Positions 16,746 through 25,355 of a stretch of 64,000 nucleotides of DNA are shown here, in pieces; position 1 is the stretch's first letter, and each line of letters begins with the position of its first letter. Below the pieces are notes generated by a model. The model was not told the DNA's origin and searched no databases. It saw nothing but the letters and a program-made list of their open reading frames with translations. Location of the stretch: contig CBDDFS010000002.1 in assembly GCA_965227255.1 (NCBI GenBank), forward strand, positions 1,488,001 through 1,552,000, written 5' to 3'. The stretch comes from CBDDFS01 sp965227255. GTDB taxonomy: Bacteria > Bacteroidota > Bacteroidia > Flavobacteriales_E > Vicingaceae. The translations under genes and the position numbers were made by a program.

Positions 16746-19406
16746 ATGAAATTATTCTATTGCTTTAAATGGGCATTTATTGCTCTTATATCCATGCTCT
16801 GTTGCGATGTTAACGGTCAAAATCTGGGCTGGGCTCATAAAATTGGAAGTACCGGAGATGAATATCCAAGAGACATGGCCGTGGATGCTCAAGGAAATGT
16901 AATAATTGCTGGAACTTTTGAAAACACAATAGATTTCGATCCCGGTAGTGGTACTGCCAATCTGACGTCCAATGGATCTCGTGACATATTTATTCAGAAA
17001 CTGAGCAATTCAGGTTCCTACATATGGGCTACACATATAGGTAATGACAATGGCGAATTTCACCATTCTTTGGAGTTAGATAATTTGGGAAATATCTACT
17101 TGACCGGAGCCTTCGATGATACTGTGGATTTTGATCCAGGGATATCGGTTAGTAATCTCATTGATACGGGGATTAATGCTCAATACATATGCAAACTGAA
17201 TTCATCGGGAAACCTTGTGTGGGTAAAAATGAATGGCGGCATTGCAAGGACAGACGGTTATGGAATAAACCTGGATAATTCTGGTAACGTATTAACAACA
17301 GGTAATTTTCAGAACACTTCAGATTTTGATCCAGATACCTCGTCTCTTATACTAACAGCGAATGCTTCTGATGTATTTGTCCAGAAGTTGTCTCCATTGG
17401 GAGATCTAAAGTGGGCACATTCTTTTGGCGGATCTCAAAATGATTTTGGATATGATGTTGGAAGTGATGCACAGGGGAATGTATATGTAACAGGTATTTT
17501 TGCCGGGACTGTTGATTTCGATCCCGATACATCAACTTTTAATCTCACCTCAGGTGGAAGCTTTGATGTATTCGTAGCTAAATTCGATAGCTCCGGAAAT
17601 TTTATTTGGTCAAAAAATTTCTCAGGAACAGGATACGATATCGTCAACTCGATGGTGGTGGATAGTGCAGGTAACTCATACACTACTGGATATTTCAGGA
17701 ATACAGTGGATTTTGATCCCGGAAGTGGGACTCAGAATCTCACGGCCTCAGGGAATTATGACATATTTCTGACAAAACTTGATGCTTCTGGAAATCTCTC
17801 ATGGGTTATTCCCATTTCGTCTTCAGGCTCAAATATTGGGGTTGATGTTCGGCTCGATGATGCAGGATTCGTATATCTCACAGGTATTTTTAACGGAACA
17901 GCCGATTTTGATCCTTCTGCAGACACATTTAATTTGGCTTCCACAAGCAGTGGTGATGCCTTTGCTGCGAAATACACATCGAATCAAAACTTTGTCTGGG
18001 CAAGAAGCCTTCCAGGGTCGACTATCGGACTTGGATCGGCGATAGATTCTGATGATGCAGGAGATGTATATATGACGGGTAGATTTGGTGGAACTGTCGA
18101 TTTTGATCCGGGTCCCGGTGTTTATAATCTGACGACATCCGGAGGTATCGACGGATTTATAATGAAATTTTGTACGGTTTCATTCGATAGCGTCTTTCAA
18201 ACTGAATGCGATTCTTTTATTTCACCAAGTGGATTGTATGTATGGGACTCCAGCGGTATTTATTTTGATACTCTCATGGCTTCCAACGGTTGTGATAGCA
18301 TACTAACTGTTGATCTGACCATTTTTGAAAGCGCTCTTACACTCATTTCTCCAACTGCATGCGATAGTTTCCTATCTCCTTCAGGCAATGTCTTGAGTTC
18401 TTCCGGATTGTATTTTGATACCCTGGCGACTTCTAATGGTTGTGATAGCGTTATCAGAATAGATCTCACAATTAACCCAAGTTATTCTGGCTCGATGACC
18501 GTTGTGGCATGTGATAGTTTCATTTCACCCGGAGGCAACCAGGTATGGTTCATGAGTGGATTATATAACGACACTTTAGCAACCGTTACTGGCTGTGACA
18601 GTATTATTTCTGTCAATCTAACCATAAATCAAAGTCAGAGCTCCGCTCTTTCATTGAGTGCTTGTGATAGCATTGTTTCCCCTAGTGGAAACTATGTATG
18701 GAATTCAAGTGGTCTGTATTATGATACTTTACAGACAGCAGCAGGTTGTGATAGTATTCTATTGATTTCCGTTGACATCCGCAATTCAGCTTTCAATTTA
18801 ATTTCATTGAATGCATGTGACTCTGTTATATCGCCAAGTGGGAAGTTTATTTGGATAGAAAGCGGTACCTATTACGATACGTTAAATACCAGCTCGGGCT
18901 GTGACAGCGTCCTTGAAATAAGTCTAACAATTACAACAATTGATATTTCCGTTGTAAATAACGATCCGGAATTGTCTTCAAATCAAAACGGAGCTTCATA
19001 TCAATGGATTGATTGTGACAATGACAATCTACCGTTAAATGGTGAGACCGGACAATCCTTCACTGCTATTGAAAATGGTCTCTATGCAGTTATTATTGAG
19101 TTGAATTCATGTGTTGACACATCCTTATGTGAAGAAGTAATAAGCTTGAGCCTTGGAAAAGAAATTGACCTGCAGGATTTGAAAATTTACCCCAACCCGG
19201 TTGAAGATGAACTGACTATCGATTTTAATCGTTTAACCAGCAAAGCTGAAATAACAATAAGGGATAATTCAGGAAAGGAAGTGATAATGGCTTCTTGTGA
19301 ATCATGTGAATCGATTCAGCTTGATTTTGAACAAGATACTGGACTCTATTTCATTGAAGTTAGAACAGATTTAGGAAGACGAATCATCAGAGTTGTTAAG
19401 AACTGA
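16746..19406 (+). CDS. Large T9SS-secreted protein with SBBP and Cys-Asp-Ser repeats
   Basis: An 886-residue exported protein. After a signal peptide come seven SBBP (beta-propeller) repeats to about residue 475, each with GNxYxTGxFxxTVDFDPGSG-like text. Next are five repeats of about 50 residues (about 480-735) with the pattern A-C-D-S-x-I-S-P-S-G, then W-x-x-S-G-x-Y-x-D-T-L and G-C-D-S-I. The C-terminus is a T9SS type A sorting domain starting LKIYPNPVEDELTIDF. Paired Cys in each repeat suggest one disulfide per unit. The product is likely a cell-surface or released stalk protein; binding partner unknown. Codon use looks like the neighbouring genes. Confidence 0.88.
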   Translation: MKLFYCFKWAFIALISMLCCDVNGQNLGWAHKIGSTGDEYPRDMAVDAQGNVIIAGTFENTIDFDPGSGTANLTSNGSRDIFIQKLSNSGSYIWATHIGNDNGEFHHSLELDNLGNIYLTGAFDDTVDFDPGISVSNLIDTGINAQYICKLNSSGNLVWVKMNGGIARTDGYGINLDNSGNVLTTGNFQNTSDFDPDTSSLILTANASDVFVQKLSPLGDLKWAHSFGGSQNDFGYDVGSDAQGNVYVTGIFAGTVDFDPDTSTFNLTSGGSFDVFVAKFDSSGNFIWSKNFSGTGYDIVNSMVVDSAGNSYTTGYFRNTVDFDPGSGTQNLTASGNYDIFLTKLDASGNLSWVIPISSSGSNIGVDVRLDDAGFVYLTGIFNGTADFDPSADTFNLASTSSGDAFAAKYTSNQNFVWARSLPGSTIGLGSAIDSDDAGDVYMTGRFGGTVDFDPGPGVYNLTTSGGIDGFIMKFCTVSFDSVFQTECDSFISPSGLYVWDSSGIYFDTLMASNGCDSILTVDLTIFESALTLISPTACDSFLSPSGNVLSSSGLYFDTLATSNGCDSVIRIDLTINPSYSGSMTVVACDSFISPGGNQVWFMSGLYNDTLATVTGCDSIISVNLTINQSQSSALSLSACDSIVSPSGNYVWNSSGLYYDTLQTAAGCDSILLISVDIRNSAFNLISLNACDSVISPSGKFIWIESGTYYDTLNTSSGCDSVLEISLTITTIDISVVNNDPELSSNQNGASYQWIDCDNDNLPLNGETGQSFTAIENGLYAVIIELNSCVDTSLCEEVISLSLGKEIDLQDLKIYPNPVEDELTIDFNRLTSKAEITIRDNSGKEVIMASCESCESIQLDFEQDTGLYFIEVRTDLGRRIIRVVKN

Positions 19407-19664
19407 TTTTGTCTCTTATTAGCTCAATTTCAGATGTGATAATTTCAAATTGAATCTTATTTTTACGCCCTCAAATTTCAAACGGGATGTGGCGCCCGTC
19501 CGACCGGAGTCATCCGGGCGGGCAGTCCGGCCCTGCAAAACACAAATAGGATTGGTTAGTTTTGCGAGAGTGCTCGAAGAATGACAGAATTGAAGATTGC
19601 TGTTTCTGTGGCAATGGTCTATATAGTTCTTTTGATTATTGGAGTCACGTTAGAATAAACATTT
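19407..19664 (+). other. Intergenic region with a broken tRNA-Pro 5' fragment
   Basis: No gene is seen. At 19483-19530 the first 12 bases of the nearby tRNA-Pro (CGGGATGTGGCG) and its next 8 (CAGTCCGG) recur, separated by a 28-bp palindromic insert at 19495-19522 (arms CCCGTCCG and CGGGCGGG with one G-T pair). The rest of the tRNA is missing, so this is not a functional gene. Confidence 0.7.
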
Positions 19665-19739
19665 CGGGATGTGGCGCAGTCCGGTTAGCGTACACGTCTG
19701 GGGGGCGTGTGGTCGCGGGTTCAAATCCCGCCATCCCGA
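19665..19739 (+). tRNA. tRNA-Pro (anticodon GGG)
   Basis: A complete cloverleaf: 7-bp acceptor CGGGATG / CATCCCG, anticodon stem CACGT / GCGTG closing the loop CTGGGGG (anticodon GGG), and T arm GCGGG / CCCGC around TTCAAAT. The discriminator is A; CCA is not encoded (ACA follows). It is followed at once by a strong terminator. Confidence 0.93.
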
Positions 19740-19745
19740 CATCAA

Positions 19746-19780
19746 ATGCCTGTCCGCCTTTGGCGGATGGGCATTTTTTA
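19746..19780 (+). terminator. Terminator of tRNA-Pro
   Basis: A 13-bp stem (ATGCCTGTCCGCC with GGCGGATGGGCAT, two G-T pairs) with a TTT loop, followed by a T run. The trailer that leads into it (CGACATCAAATGCCTGTCC) recurs in inverted orientation three times in the repeats downstream. Confidence 0.88.
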
Positions 19781-19819
19781 TTGGAGCAAATTGCTCAAGC
19801 TAGCTTGACAATTTTGCCC

Positions 19820-20450
19820 AATAAAAAAAGCAACCCAGCGCTTTGCGCTGGGACAGGCATTTGATATCGTGACCTTCCAAGATTAACGCCGAACGCAGAG
19901 AGGCATAAATCCTTATCTATGGATGATGGGAGGATAGGATGATGAGATGATGTTTGTTAGGATCAGTACGTCAGGCTTTCAGAGGAGGGTATTAAGGATT
20001 CACCGCCGAAGGCGGTAAATCCCGGGTATTCGGTTATTCGGTGATGAACCATTAACAATAAAAAAAGCAACCCAGCGCTTTGCGCTGGGACAGGCATTTG
20101 ATATCGTGACTACACAAGATTCACGCCGAACATAGTGAGGCGTAATTCCCTTGTTATTGATGATGGGATGATAGGAGGATGAGATGATGTTTGTTTGGAT
20201 CAGCGAAGCGCCGTCAGGCTTTCAGAGGAGGGTATTAAAGATTCACCGCCGAAGGCGGTAAATCCCGGGTATTCGGTTATTCGGTGATGAACCATTAACA
20301 ATAAAAAAAGCAACCCAGCGCCTAGCGCTGGGACAGGCATTTGATATCGTGACCACCCAAGATTAACGCCGAACGCAGAGAGGCGAAAATCCTTATCTAT
20401 GGATGATGGGAGGATAGGAGGATGAGGTGATGTTTGTTGGGATTAGCAAA
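19820..20450. repeat. Tandem ~240-bp repeats, three copies, each with a minus-strand terminator
   Basis: Copy 1 is 19820-20056, copy 2 20057-20299 and copy 3 (partial) 20300-about 20450. Each opens with ATAAAAAAAGCAACC, then the perfect hairpin CCCAGCGC-xxx-GCGCTGGG (loop TTT, TTT, CTA), then ACAGGCATTTGATATCG. Read on the minus strand this is a trailer like that of tRNA-Pro followed by an intrinsic terminator. Copies 1 and 2 also share the hairpin CCGCC-GAA-GGCGG near their ends. No open reading frame of note. Confidence 0.85.
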
Positions 20451-20751
20451 GCGCTTTCAGATTCTGAAAGTAGAAAGCAAGGATTAAGGAGTTAGAATAG
20501 AAAGTGATGAAGAAAGGGGAGTAGAGTTGAGTATCCGGGTAAATCAAGAAGATCTTTATTGTGCATGAGGTGATAGGAGGATGAGATGATGTTTGTTGGG
20601 ATTAGCAAAGAGCCTTCAGATTCTAAAAGTAGAAAGCAAGGATTAAGGAGTTAGAATAGAAAGTGATGAAGAAAGGGGAGTAGAGTTGAGTATCCGGGTA
20701 AATCAAGAAGATTTTTATTGTGCATATGGTAATAGGTGGATAAGGTGATGT
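20413..20751. repeat. Tandem 159-bp repeat, two copies plus a third start
   Basis: Unit 1 runs 20413-20571, unit 2 20572-20730, and a degraded third begins at 20731. Both contain GATAGGAGGATGAG near the start, then TAGAAAGCAAGGATTAAGG, GTTAGAATAGAAAGTGATG and GAGTATCCGGGTAAATC. The units are over 90 percent alike by eye, so the duplication is recent. No coding potential seen. Confidence 0.85.
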
Positions 20752-20772
20752 TCATTTATTTTGAACGCTGAA

Positions 20773-21261
20773 TTACGTCGAAAAATCACAAAACAAAACC
20801 TTTCCGCTTTCCTTGTCATATGCCAACCAGAAGGCCTGAGCCTCGGTATTTTTCATGTTGCAGTAGTATTCATCACAACCGTCATCATTGAACCAGGGTT
20901 TTTCCATGGTATATAAAAAGGCTGGATAGCAGTTATCCTCATCATGCAAATTATAAGAATCGATCAGTGATTGGACTTCTTCAGGACTTGCGTAAAACTT
21001 GTAGATGATCAAATGATCTTCCATGGGTATGTCTTGTACGACCCAGGCTCGCCTTTCAGGCAGGCTTTTGCTCACACGACTAAAATTTTCTTTTGTTGGA
21101 ATCAAACCGGAGAAGGTGTACAGCCAGAGTGCAAAAGCCAACAAAATCACGATCGTAATGAAGATCACAGGTATCCTGAGAAACCAATATTTCCATTTAA
21201 TCCTTTTGGTAAGCCATCCAAAAGCAATTAACAAGGCTAGAAAAATGAGCAGAGTTTTCAT
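20773..21261 (-). CDS. Hypothetical membrane-anchored protein
   Basis: A 162-residue protein with two N-terminal membrane helices (about residues 2-17 and 29-52, LRIPVIFITIVILLAFALWL) and an extracytoplasmic domain of about 105 residues. The domain contains a cluster of Cys residues (DEDNCYPAF, DDGCDEYYCNMKN and the C-terminal VLFCDFST) that could form disulfides. No family recognised. It stands alone between the repeat region and the lipoprotein-protease gene. Confidence 0.65.
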   Translation of the reverse strand: MKTLLIFLALLIAFGWLTKRIKWKYWFLRIPVIFITIVILLAFALWLYTFSGLIPTKENFSRVSKSLPERRAWVVQDIPMEDHLIIYKFYASPEEVQSLIDSYNLHDEDNCYPAFLYTMEKPWFNDDGCDEYYCNMKNTEAQAFWLAYDKESGKVLFCDFST

Positions 21262-21481
21262 TTGGCAGAGTTTCGATGTAAACGCAAGCTTCGGCGCTTA
21301 TATTTATGAAACTCTGTTAAAAAATGCTAAATATTTATTGCCGCGATAATACGTTTAAATAATGGCAACAAATAATGGATCATGCATCAAGGTAGGATCT
21401 AGTATCAAATCAATAAACCACTACAATTTTATTTCATCAATTCAAGATCCAGCCCTGACTTCACTTAGATAAGTTGTGGTC

Positions 21482-23026
21482 TTAAGAACCGTATGAAATG
21501 GATAACATTTCAAATACAAACTTCGAAGGGATACAGAATGAAATTCCTTCAACTCCGAATCCAACAAGTTTTGAATTCACGATTCCGATCAGGTCACCAT
21601 TTTTATCAACCAAGGCACCACCACTGTTTCCAGGGCTAATACTTACATCGGTCTGAATCCATTCGCGGTCTTCTTTCTTTCTGGTTCCCGATACAATTCC
21701 TTTTGATAATGTCTGGCCAAGCTCAATGCTGTTTGGTGTTCCAATGGCATACACTTCGTCACCCACTTCATATTGATCATCATCATGCAGGATATATGAA
21801 TCAAATGTCTTCTTCTCAATTTTCACAAGAGCAAGATCATAGTATTCGTTCTGACGAATTACTTCACCAGGGAATTTTTGTCCATCGTTCATGATGATCT
21901 CAATATCGTCTTCAGACCCGGATACCACATGGAAATTGGTAATGATATATCCATTTGAACTAACGATACAACCACTTCCATGTCCTTCTTTGGTATTCAC
22001 TGTAACTGTTGCAGCCTGGGCATTAGACAACTTCTTGGGTGAACTTGCTGGTTTTTCCAGGGTCAATGTTTCGTATTCCGGTATTCTTGCAACCTCTTCT
22101 TCAAGCAGGTCTTGAACCTCGTTCATGGATAGAAATTCATAGAATGAAGTAGACATTCCATCATCCATGATCTTTTTAAACAGTTCATTTTCGAAATCAT
22201 AGAAGTCTGGACTGAATTCACCAGATGTACAGGTAATATGATCTTCGAATAAAGGTTGTTTGTATACATCCTGGATTGTCCATTTTACACCTAATTCGAG
22301 AACTACAAACCAGTTGTAAAAAGCTGCTTTCCTCACATACACTTCTTTGAAAGTCAGTTTATCTACTTCCGCTGAAATGTACAAAGTGTTTGTCTTGTCC
22401 TTGAATATATTGGACACTGTATCGATAAAACCATTTTCCAGCAATAATTGATTCAAGGCGTCCGTAAATATGGAGTTGTCAACTTTAATGTCTTCATCGC
22501 CATATTCCGAAGCTCTTTCATTCTTATCGGCCAGGTAACGATTCAACGGATATTTTTCGAAAACTATATCGTCTTTATCAACTTCAAATGCAGTTCTGTC
22601 AAGGTAAACATGTTTTTGATCTTCTCCTCTTTCAACGATTGGAGTTCTCGGTTCAAGTTTTCTTTGGTTGTCATAGTTGAAACTCTTATTACCCATGTCA
22701 TAGAGTGGTGGCATAAGGAATAGAACGCCAAATGGAACCCACGACATACCATACAACCAGGATTTCTTATACTGGGTATGGGCGAAATATTCTGGTTTAT
22801 AACCATCAACGTCTAAGCGTATTTGCCTAACGTTCATATCACGCTCCATTTTTACATAACCGTTTTTACCACGGAAAGCGAGTTCGCCGTCAACATAAAC
22901 TTTAGAAGATTCACTGTTAAAAAGAAGTACTTTCTGCCTTTTAGGATTCAGAATACTTGCACATGAATTAAATAGAATTAGTACTGCGATCATCGCAGCA
23001 ACAAGCCTTGTAGAAGAGGTTTTCAT
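21482..23026 (-). CDS. Lipoprotein fused to a trypsin-like HtrA protease domain
   Basis: A 514-residue protein joining two parts. The N-terminal half is a lipoprotein (MIAVLILFNSCASILN, lipid on Cys22) with a PEGA-like stretch (SSKVYVDGELAFRGKNGYVK, VRQIRLDVDGYKPEYF) and a region typical of uncharacterised Bacteroidota lipoproteins. The C-terminal ~180 residues are an S1C protease domain with His in ITNFHVVSGS, Asp in EYYDLALVKI and Ser in SPGNSGGALV, so the triad is intact. No PDZ domain follows. It is probably a membrane-anchored protease facing the periplasm or surface. The fusion is unlike the standard HtrA encoded at 1717-3165. Confidence 0.85.
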   Translation of the reverse strand: MKTSSTRLVAAMIAVLILFNSCASILNPKRQKVLLFNSESSKVYVDGELAFRGKNGYVKMERDMNVRQIRLDVDGYKPEYFAHTQYKKSWLYGMSWVPFGVLFLMPPLYDMGNKSFNYDNQRKLEPRTPIVERGEDQKHVYLDRTAFEVDKDDIVFEKYPLNRYLADKNERASEYGDEDIKVDNSIFTDALNQLLLENGFIDTVSNIFKDKTNTLYISAEVDKLTFKEVYVRKAAFYNWFVVLELGVKWTIQDVYKQPLFEDHITCTSGEFSPDFYDFENELFKKIMDDGMSTSFYEFLSMNEVQDLLEEEVARIPEYETLTLEKPASSPKKLSNAQAATVTVNTKEGHGSGCIVSSNGYIITNFHVVSGSEDDIEIIMNDGQKFPGEVIRQNEYYDLALVKIEKKTFDSYILHDDDQYEVGDEVYAIGTPNSIELGQTLSKGIVSGTRKKEDREWIQTDVSISPGNSGGALVDKNGDLIGIVNSKLVGFGVEGISFCIPSKFVFEMLSISYGS

Positions 23027-23114
23027 CTGGAGAAAATATTAATAGCCGTTAAAGAAAAAAGATTTCAGTGGGTAAATAACTGAATATTTCTTCGAGTACG
23101 CAATAATTGACTTT

Positions 23115-23144
23115 TTGAAATATGTGCATATTCGTATAACTTTA
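23115..23144 (+). promoter_or_regulatory. Candidate promoter for the 23190 gene
   Basis: TTG at 23115-23117 and TAACTTTA at 23137-23144, 19 nt apart, fit the Bacteroidota pattern TTG / TAnnTTTG with one mismatch. The start codon is 45 nt further on. Confidence 0.4.
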
Positions 23145-23189
23145 CTTGATATTCAGCGTTAATTGCTTGTTATCCACATTCTTGAAAAC

Positions 23190-24230
23190 ATGAAATCAAT
23201 ACTATCCACTTTGCTCTTAATTGCATTTTCACAGGTTTTTTCCCAACAGGCAACGTATATCGCATATGACTGGGAATTTGAGTCTTTGCAATACACGCCA
23301 ATTCCATATATCCCCGACCAAAATGTAAGTGAGATTAAATTTAACACGCTTAAAAAGGGAAAAGTAATTTCAGTCGATTACAAGAAATTCAATCAGGAAG
23401 GTAAACTTCTTGAATACAAGGAAGAGAAGGGAGGTAAGGAGAAAAGGGCTGTTAGTGTTTTATACGACGATTATGGATATCCACGCGAGGTAGAATACAA
23501 GAAAAATGGAAGTCCCAAGAAAAAGACTCAGTTTAAAAGGCTTGAAAATGGCAAACCCCTGAGTCAGGTCAAATACAATGGCAAGGGTGATATAAAGATC
23601 AGCGATGAATGGATTTATGCAGGTGATTGTCTGAAGGAAAGATATCGATACAGAGGTGATGACAAAAAACTTGATTTTAAATATGTATACGAACACAGAA
23701 ATGAATGTGAGCCATCAAAGACAACTTTGTACAACGGTAAAGGAAAGGTGAAGAAGGTCTGGACCTTTGACTGCAAGCAGGAAGGTGAGATTCTTGAAAA
23801 GAAAAAGAATACAACCCAGGTATGCAAATGGGAAGAGTCTGAAGATGGTATTTTGATAAAGGTTTATCAGACTTTTGACGACAAAGGAAGAGTGGTAAAA
23901 AATGTGTCGAAATTCACGAGCGAGGACACATTGATTCTGGAAATTCTGAGGTATTATAAAGAAGATCAGCTATCATATAAAGCTACATATGATAGAGATT
24001 ATAAAAAACCTCTCACACAAACTTCATATAAGAAGAATGGTCAGGTTCGTTATACCTGGAATATGACTTATGATGGTGACAGGATTACTTCCCGCTCATT
24101 TGGTACATCAAAGAAAGAAATCAGCAGGGCCGAATATATTTATAACGACAAGGAATTGCTAGCAGAATACAAATCCATTGGTCGAAATGGAAATTTAAGA
24201 TGGCAGGTCAATCTGGAATACACTCCATAG
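23190..24230 (+). CDS. Hypothetical secreted protein with YD-like strand repeats
   Basis: A 346-residue protein with a signal peptide (MKSILSTLLLIAFSQVFSQQ). The mature part is lysine-rich and built of many short antiparallel-strand repeats of the type YDDYGYPREVEYKKNG, FDDKGRVVKNVSKF, YDGDRITSRSFG and YNDKELLAEYKSIG, resembling RHS/YD-type or MORN-like beta repeats. No catalytic motif seen. The open frame extends to a TTG at 23163, but the ATG at 23190 produces the signal peptide. Function unknown. Confidence 0.7.
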   Translation: MKSILSTLLLIAFSQVFSQQATYIAYDWEFESLQYTPIPYIPDQNVSEIKFNTLKKGKVISVDYKKFNQEGKLLEYKEEKGGKEKRAVSVLYDDYGYPREVEYKKNGSPKKKTQFKRLENGKPLSQVKYNGKGDIKISDEWIYAGDCLKERYRYRGDDKKLDFKYVYEHRNECEPSKTTLYNGKGKVKKVWTFDCKQEGEILEKKKNTTQVCKWEESEDGILIKVYQTFDDKGRVVKNVSKFTSEDTLILEILRYYKEDQLSYKATYDRDYKKPLTQTSYKKNGQVRYTWNMTYDGDRITSRSFGTSKKEISRAEYIYNDKELLAEYKSIGRNGNLRWQVNLEYTP

Positions 24231-24240
24231 TTAATCCCAC

Positions 24241-24651
24241 ATGAGTAAAGGAGGCCTTTTCGAGAATTCAGAATTAACGACCATCCTCGTCGTTTCAGAT
24301 ATGGCTGCCTCCAAATACTTTTATATTGATGTTTTGGGATCTGAATTATATCGGGAATATGGAGGTGACTCTGTAGTCATCAAGTTTCTGGGGCACTGGT
24401 TGCTTTTAGTCACTTCGGGAGGTCCAACCGAAGATAAACCCAACACTTATTTCAACCCTCCCCATGATGTAAATGATGTGAGTCATTCTTTTACCATAAG
24501 GGTTGAAGATTGTCAACAAGCATATTCAATTCTTCTTGAAAAAGGAGCCAATTTTATTACTCCACCTGTAGTAAATGGGAATGAAACAAGGGCATTCTTT
24601 CGTGATCCGGATGGTCATCTATTCGAAATCAGCGAGTATCGTTCGGCTTAA
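24241..24651 (+). CDS. Glyoxalase/VOC-superfamily protein
   Basis: A 136-residue single-domain vicinal-oxygen-chelate protein: two beta-alpha-beta-beta-beta units, with LTTILVVSDMAASKYFYIDVLG at the start and the family ending FFRDPDGHLFEISEY. Members bind a metal and act as isomerases, dioxygenases or drug-binding proteins, usually as dimers. The N-terminal metal His is not obvious, so the activity is uncertain. It begins 10 nt after the previous gene and may be co-transcribed. Confidence 0.82.
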   Translation: MSKGGLFENSELTTILVVSDMAASKYFYIDVLGSELYREYGGDSVVIKFLGHWLLLVTSGGPTEDKPNTYFNPPHDVNDVSHSFTIRVEDCQQAYSILLEKGANFITPPVVNGNETRAFFRDPDGHLFEISEYRSA

Positions 24652-24700
24652 AGAATGGATTTATTTTAATGATTGAAAGAATACCATTCAATCAGAAACA

Positions 24701-25231
24701 TCAGAACCAGAATCCGAAATTGACATAGATGCCGAAATGCTCATCGTCGGTAGTTTCATCAGAAATGAAAAAACTTCTGCCGTATTGCCCTGATGCATTT
24801 AAAGACCAATTCTTTCCCAGGTCGAAAGAATATCCTGCTTCCATCGCCAACGTATAGTGTCTGAAGTTCTGAAGATGGTCATAATTCAATTCATTCCATG
24901 GACCAATGAATAAACCTCCGTATTGATGTTCATCCGCTTTTTCTCTGAAGTAATAAAAGAATCCAAGTCCACCTCCTGTGAGTGATATTTTTCCAGATTC
25001 TTCCCCTCCTGAATGTAGGAAAACAGAAGATCTTGCCCTAACACCGAGTTTATTAGCTACGGCCCATTCGAATACAAAAGGAGCAACATTAATATCCATC
25101 TCTCCCTCTTCGTACCATGATTCTTGTCCGAATCTGGGTTCAATCCCTGCATAATACGTGTTCTGTCCGAGAATTATATTACCCCACATAAGAGGTATGG
25201 TAAAGGAAATAAGGCACTTTATAAAATTCAC
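24701..25231 (-). CDS. Hypothetical outer-membrane beta-barrel protein
   Basis: A 176-residue protein starting with GTG (no in-frame ATG nearby), with a signal peptide ending near IILGQ. The rest alternates aromatic and small residues as in porin-like strands (GGGLGFFYYFREK, YGGLFIGPWNELNYD, SLNASGQYGRSFF) and ends with phenylalanine (FGIYVNFGFWF), the usual barrel terminus. Probably an eight-stranded barrel. No further function visible. Confidence 0.62.
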   Translation of the reverse strand: MNFIKCLISFTIPLMWGNIILGQNTYYAGIEPRFGQESWYEEGEMDINVAPFVFEWAVANKLGVRARSSVFLHSGGEESGKISLTGGGLGFFYYFREKADEHQYGGLFIGPWNELNYDHLQNFRHYTLAMEAGYSFDLGKNWSLNASGQYGRSFFISDETTDDEHFGIYVNFGFWF

Positions 25232-25310
25232 GCTGCATACTACATGAATTTCGATGATTTAAAAATGAAGGAGGACTAAGTCTGTACATGATTTAAATCA
25301 TATAAGTCCT

Positions 25311-25339
25311 TTGGCCATTTTTAGTAATTCCTATATTCG
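25311..25339 (+). promoter_or_regulatory. Candidate promoter for the TAXI-like gene
   Basis: TTG at 25311-25313 and TATATTCG at 25332-25339 with an 18-nt spacer match the Bacteroidota consensus with one mismatch. The ATG lies 17 nt downstream, giving a short leader. Confidence 0.45.
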
Positions 25340-25355
25340 TGATTGGACTGTCAAT

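Noticed and set aside
19562..19864. A 100-codon open frame running through tRNA-Pro
   Set aside because: It covers the tRNA and its terminator and starts with TTG-like context; composition is not protein-like.
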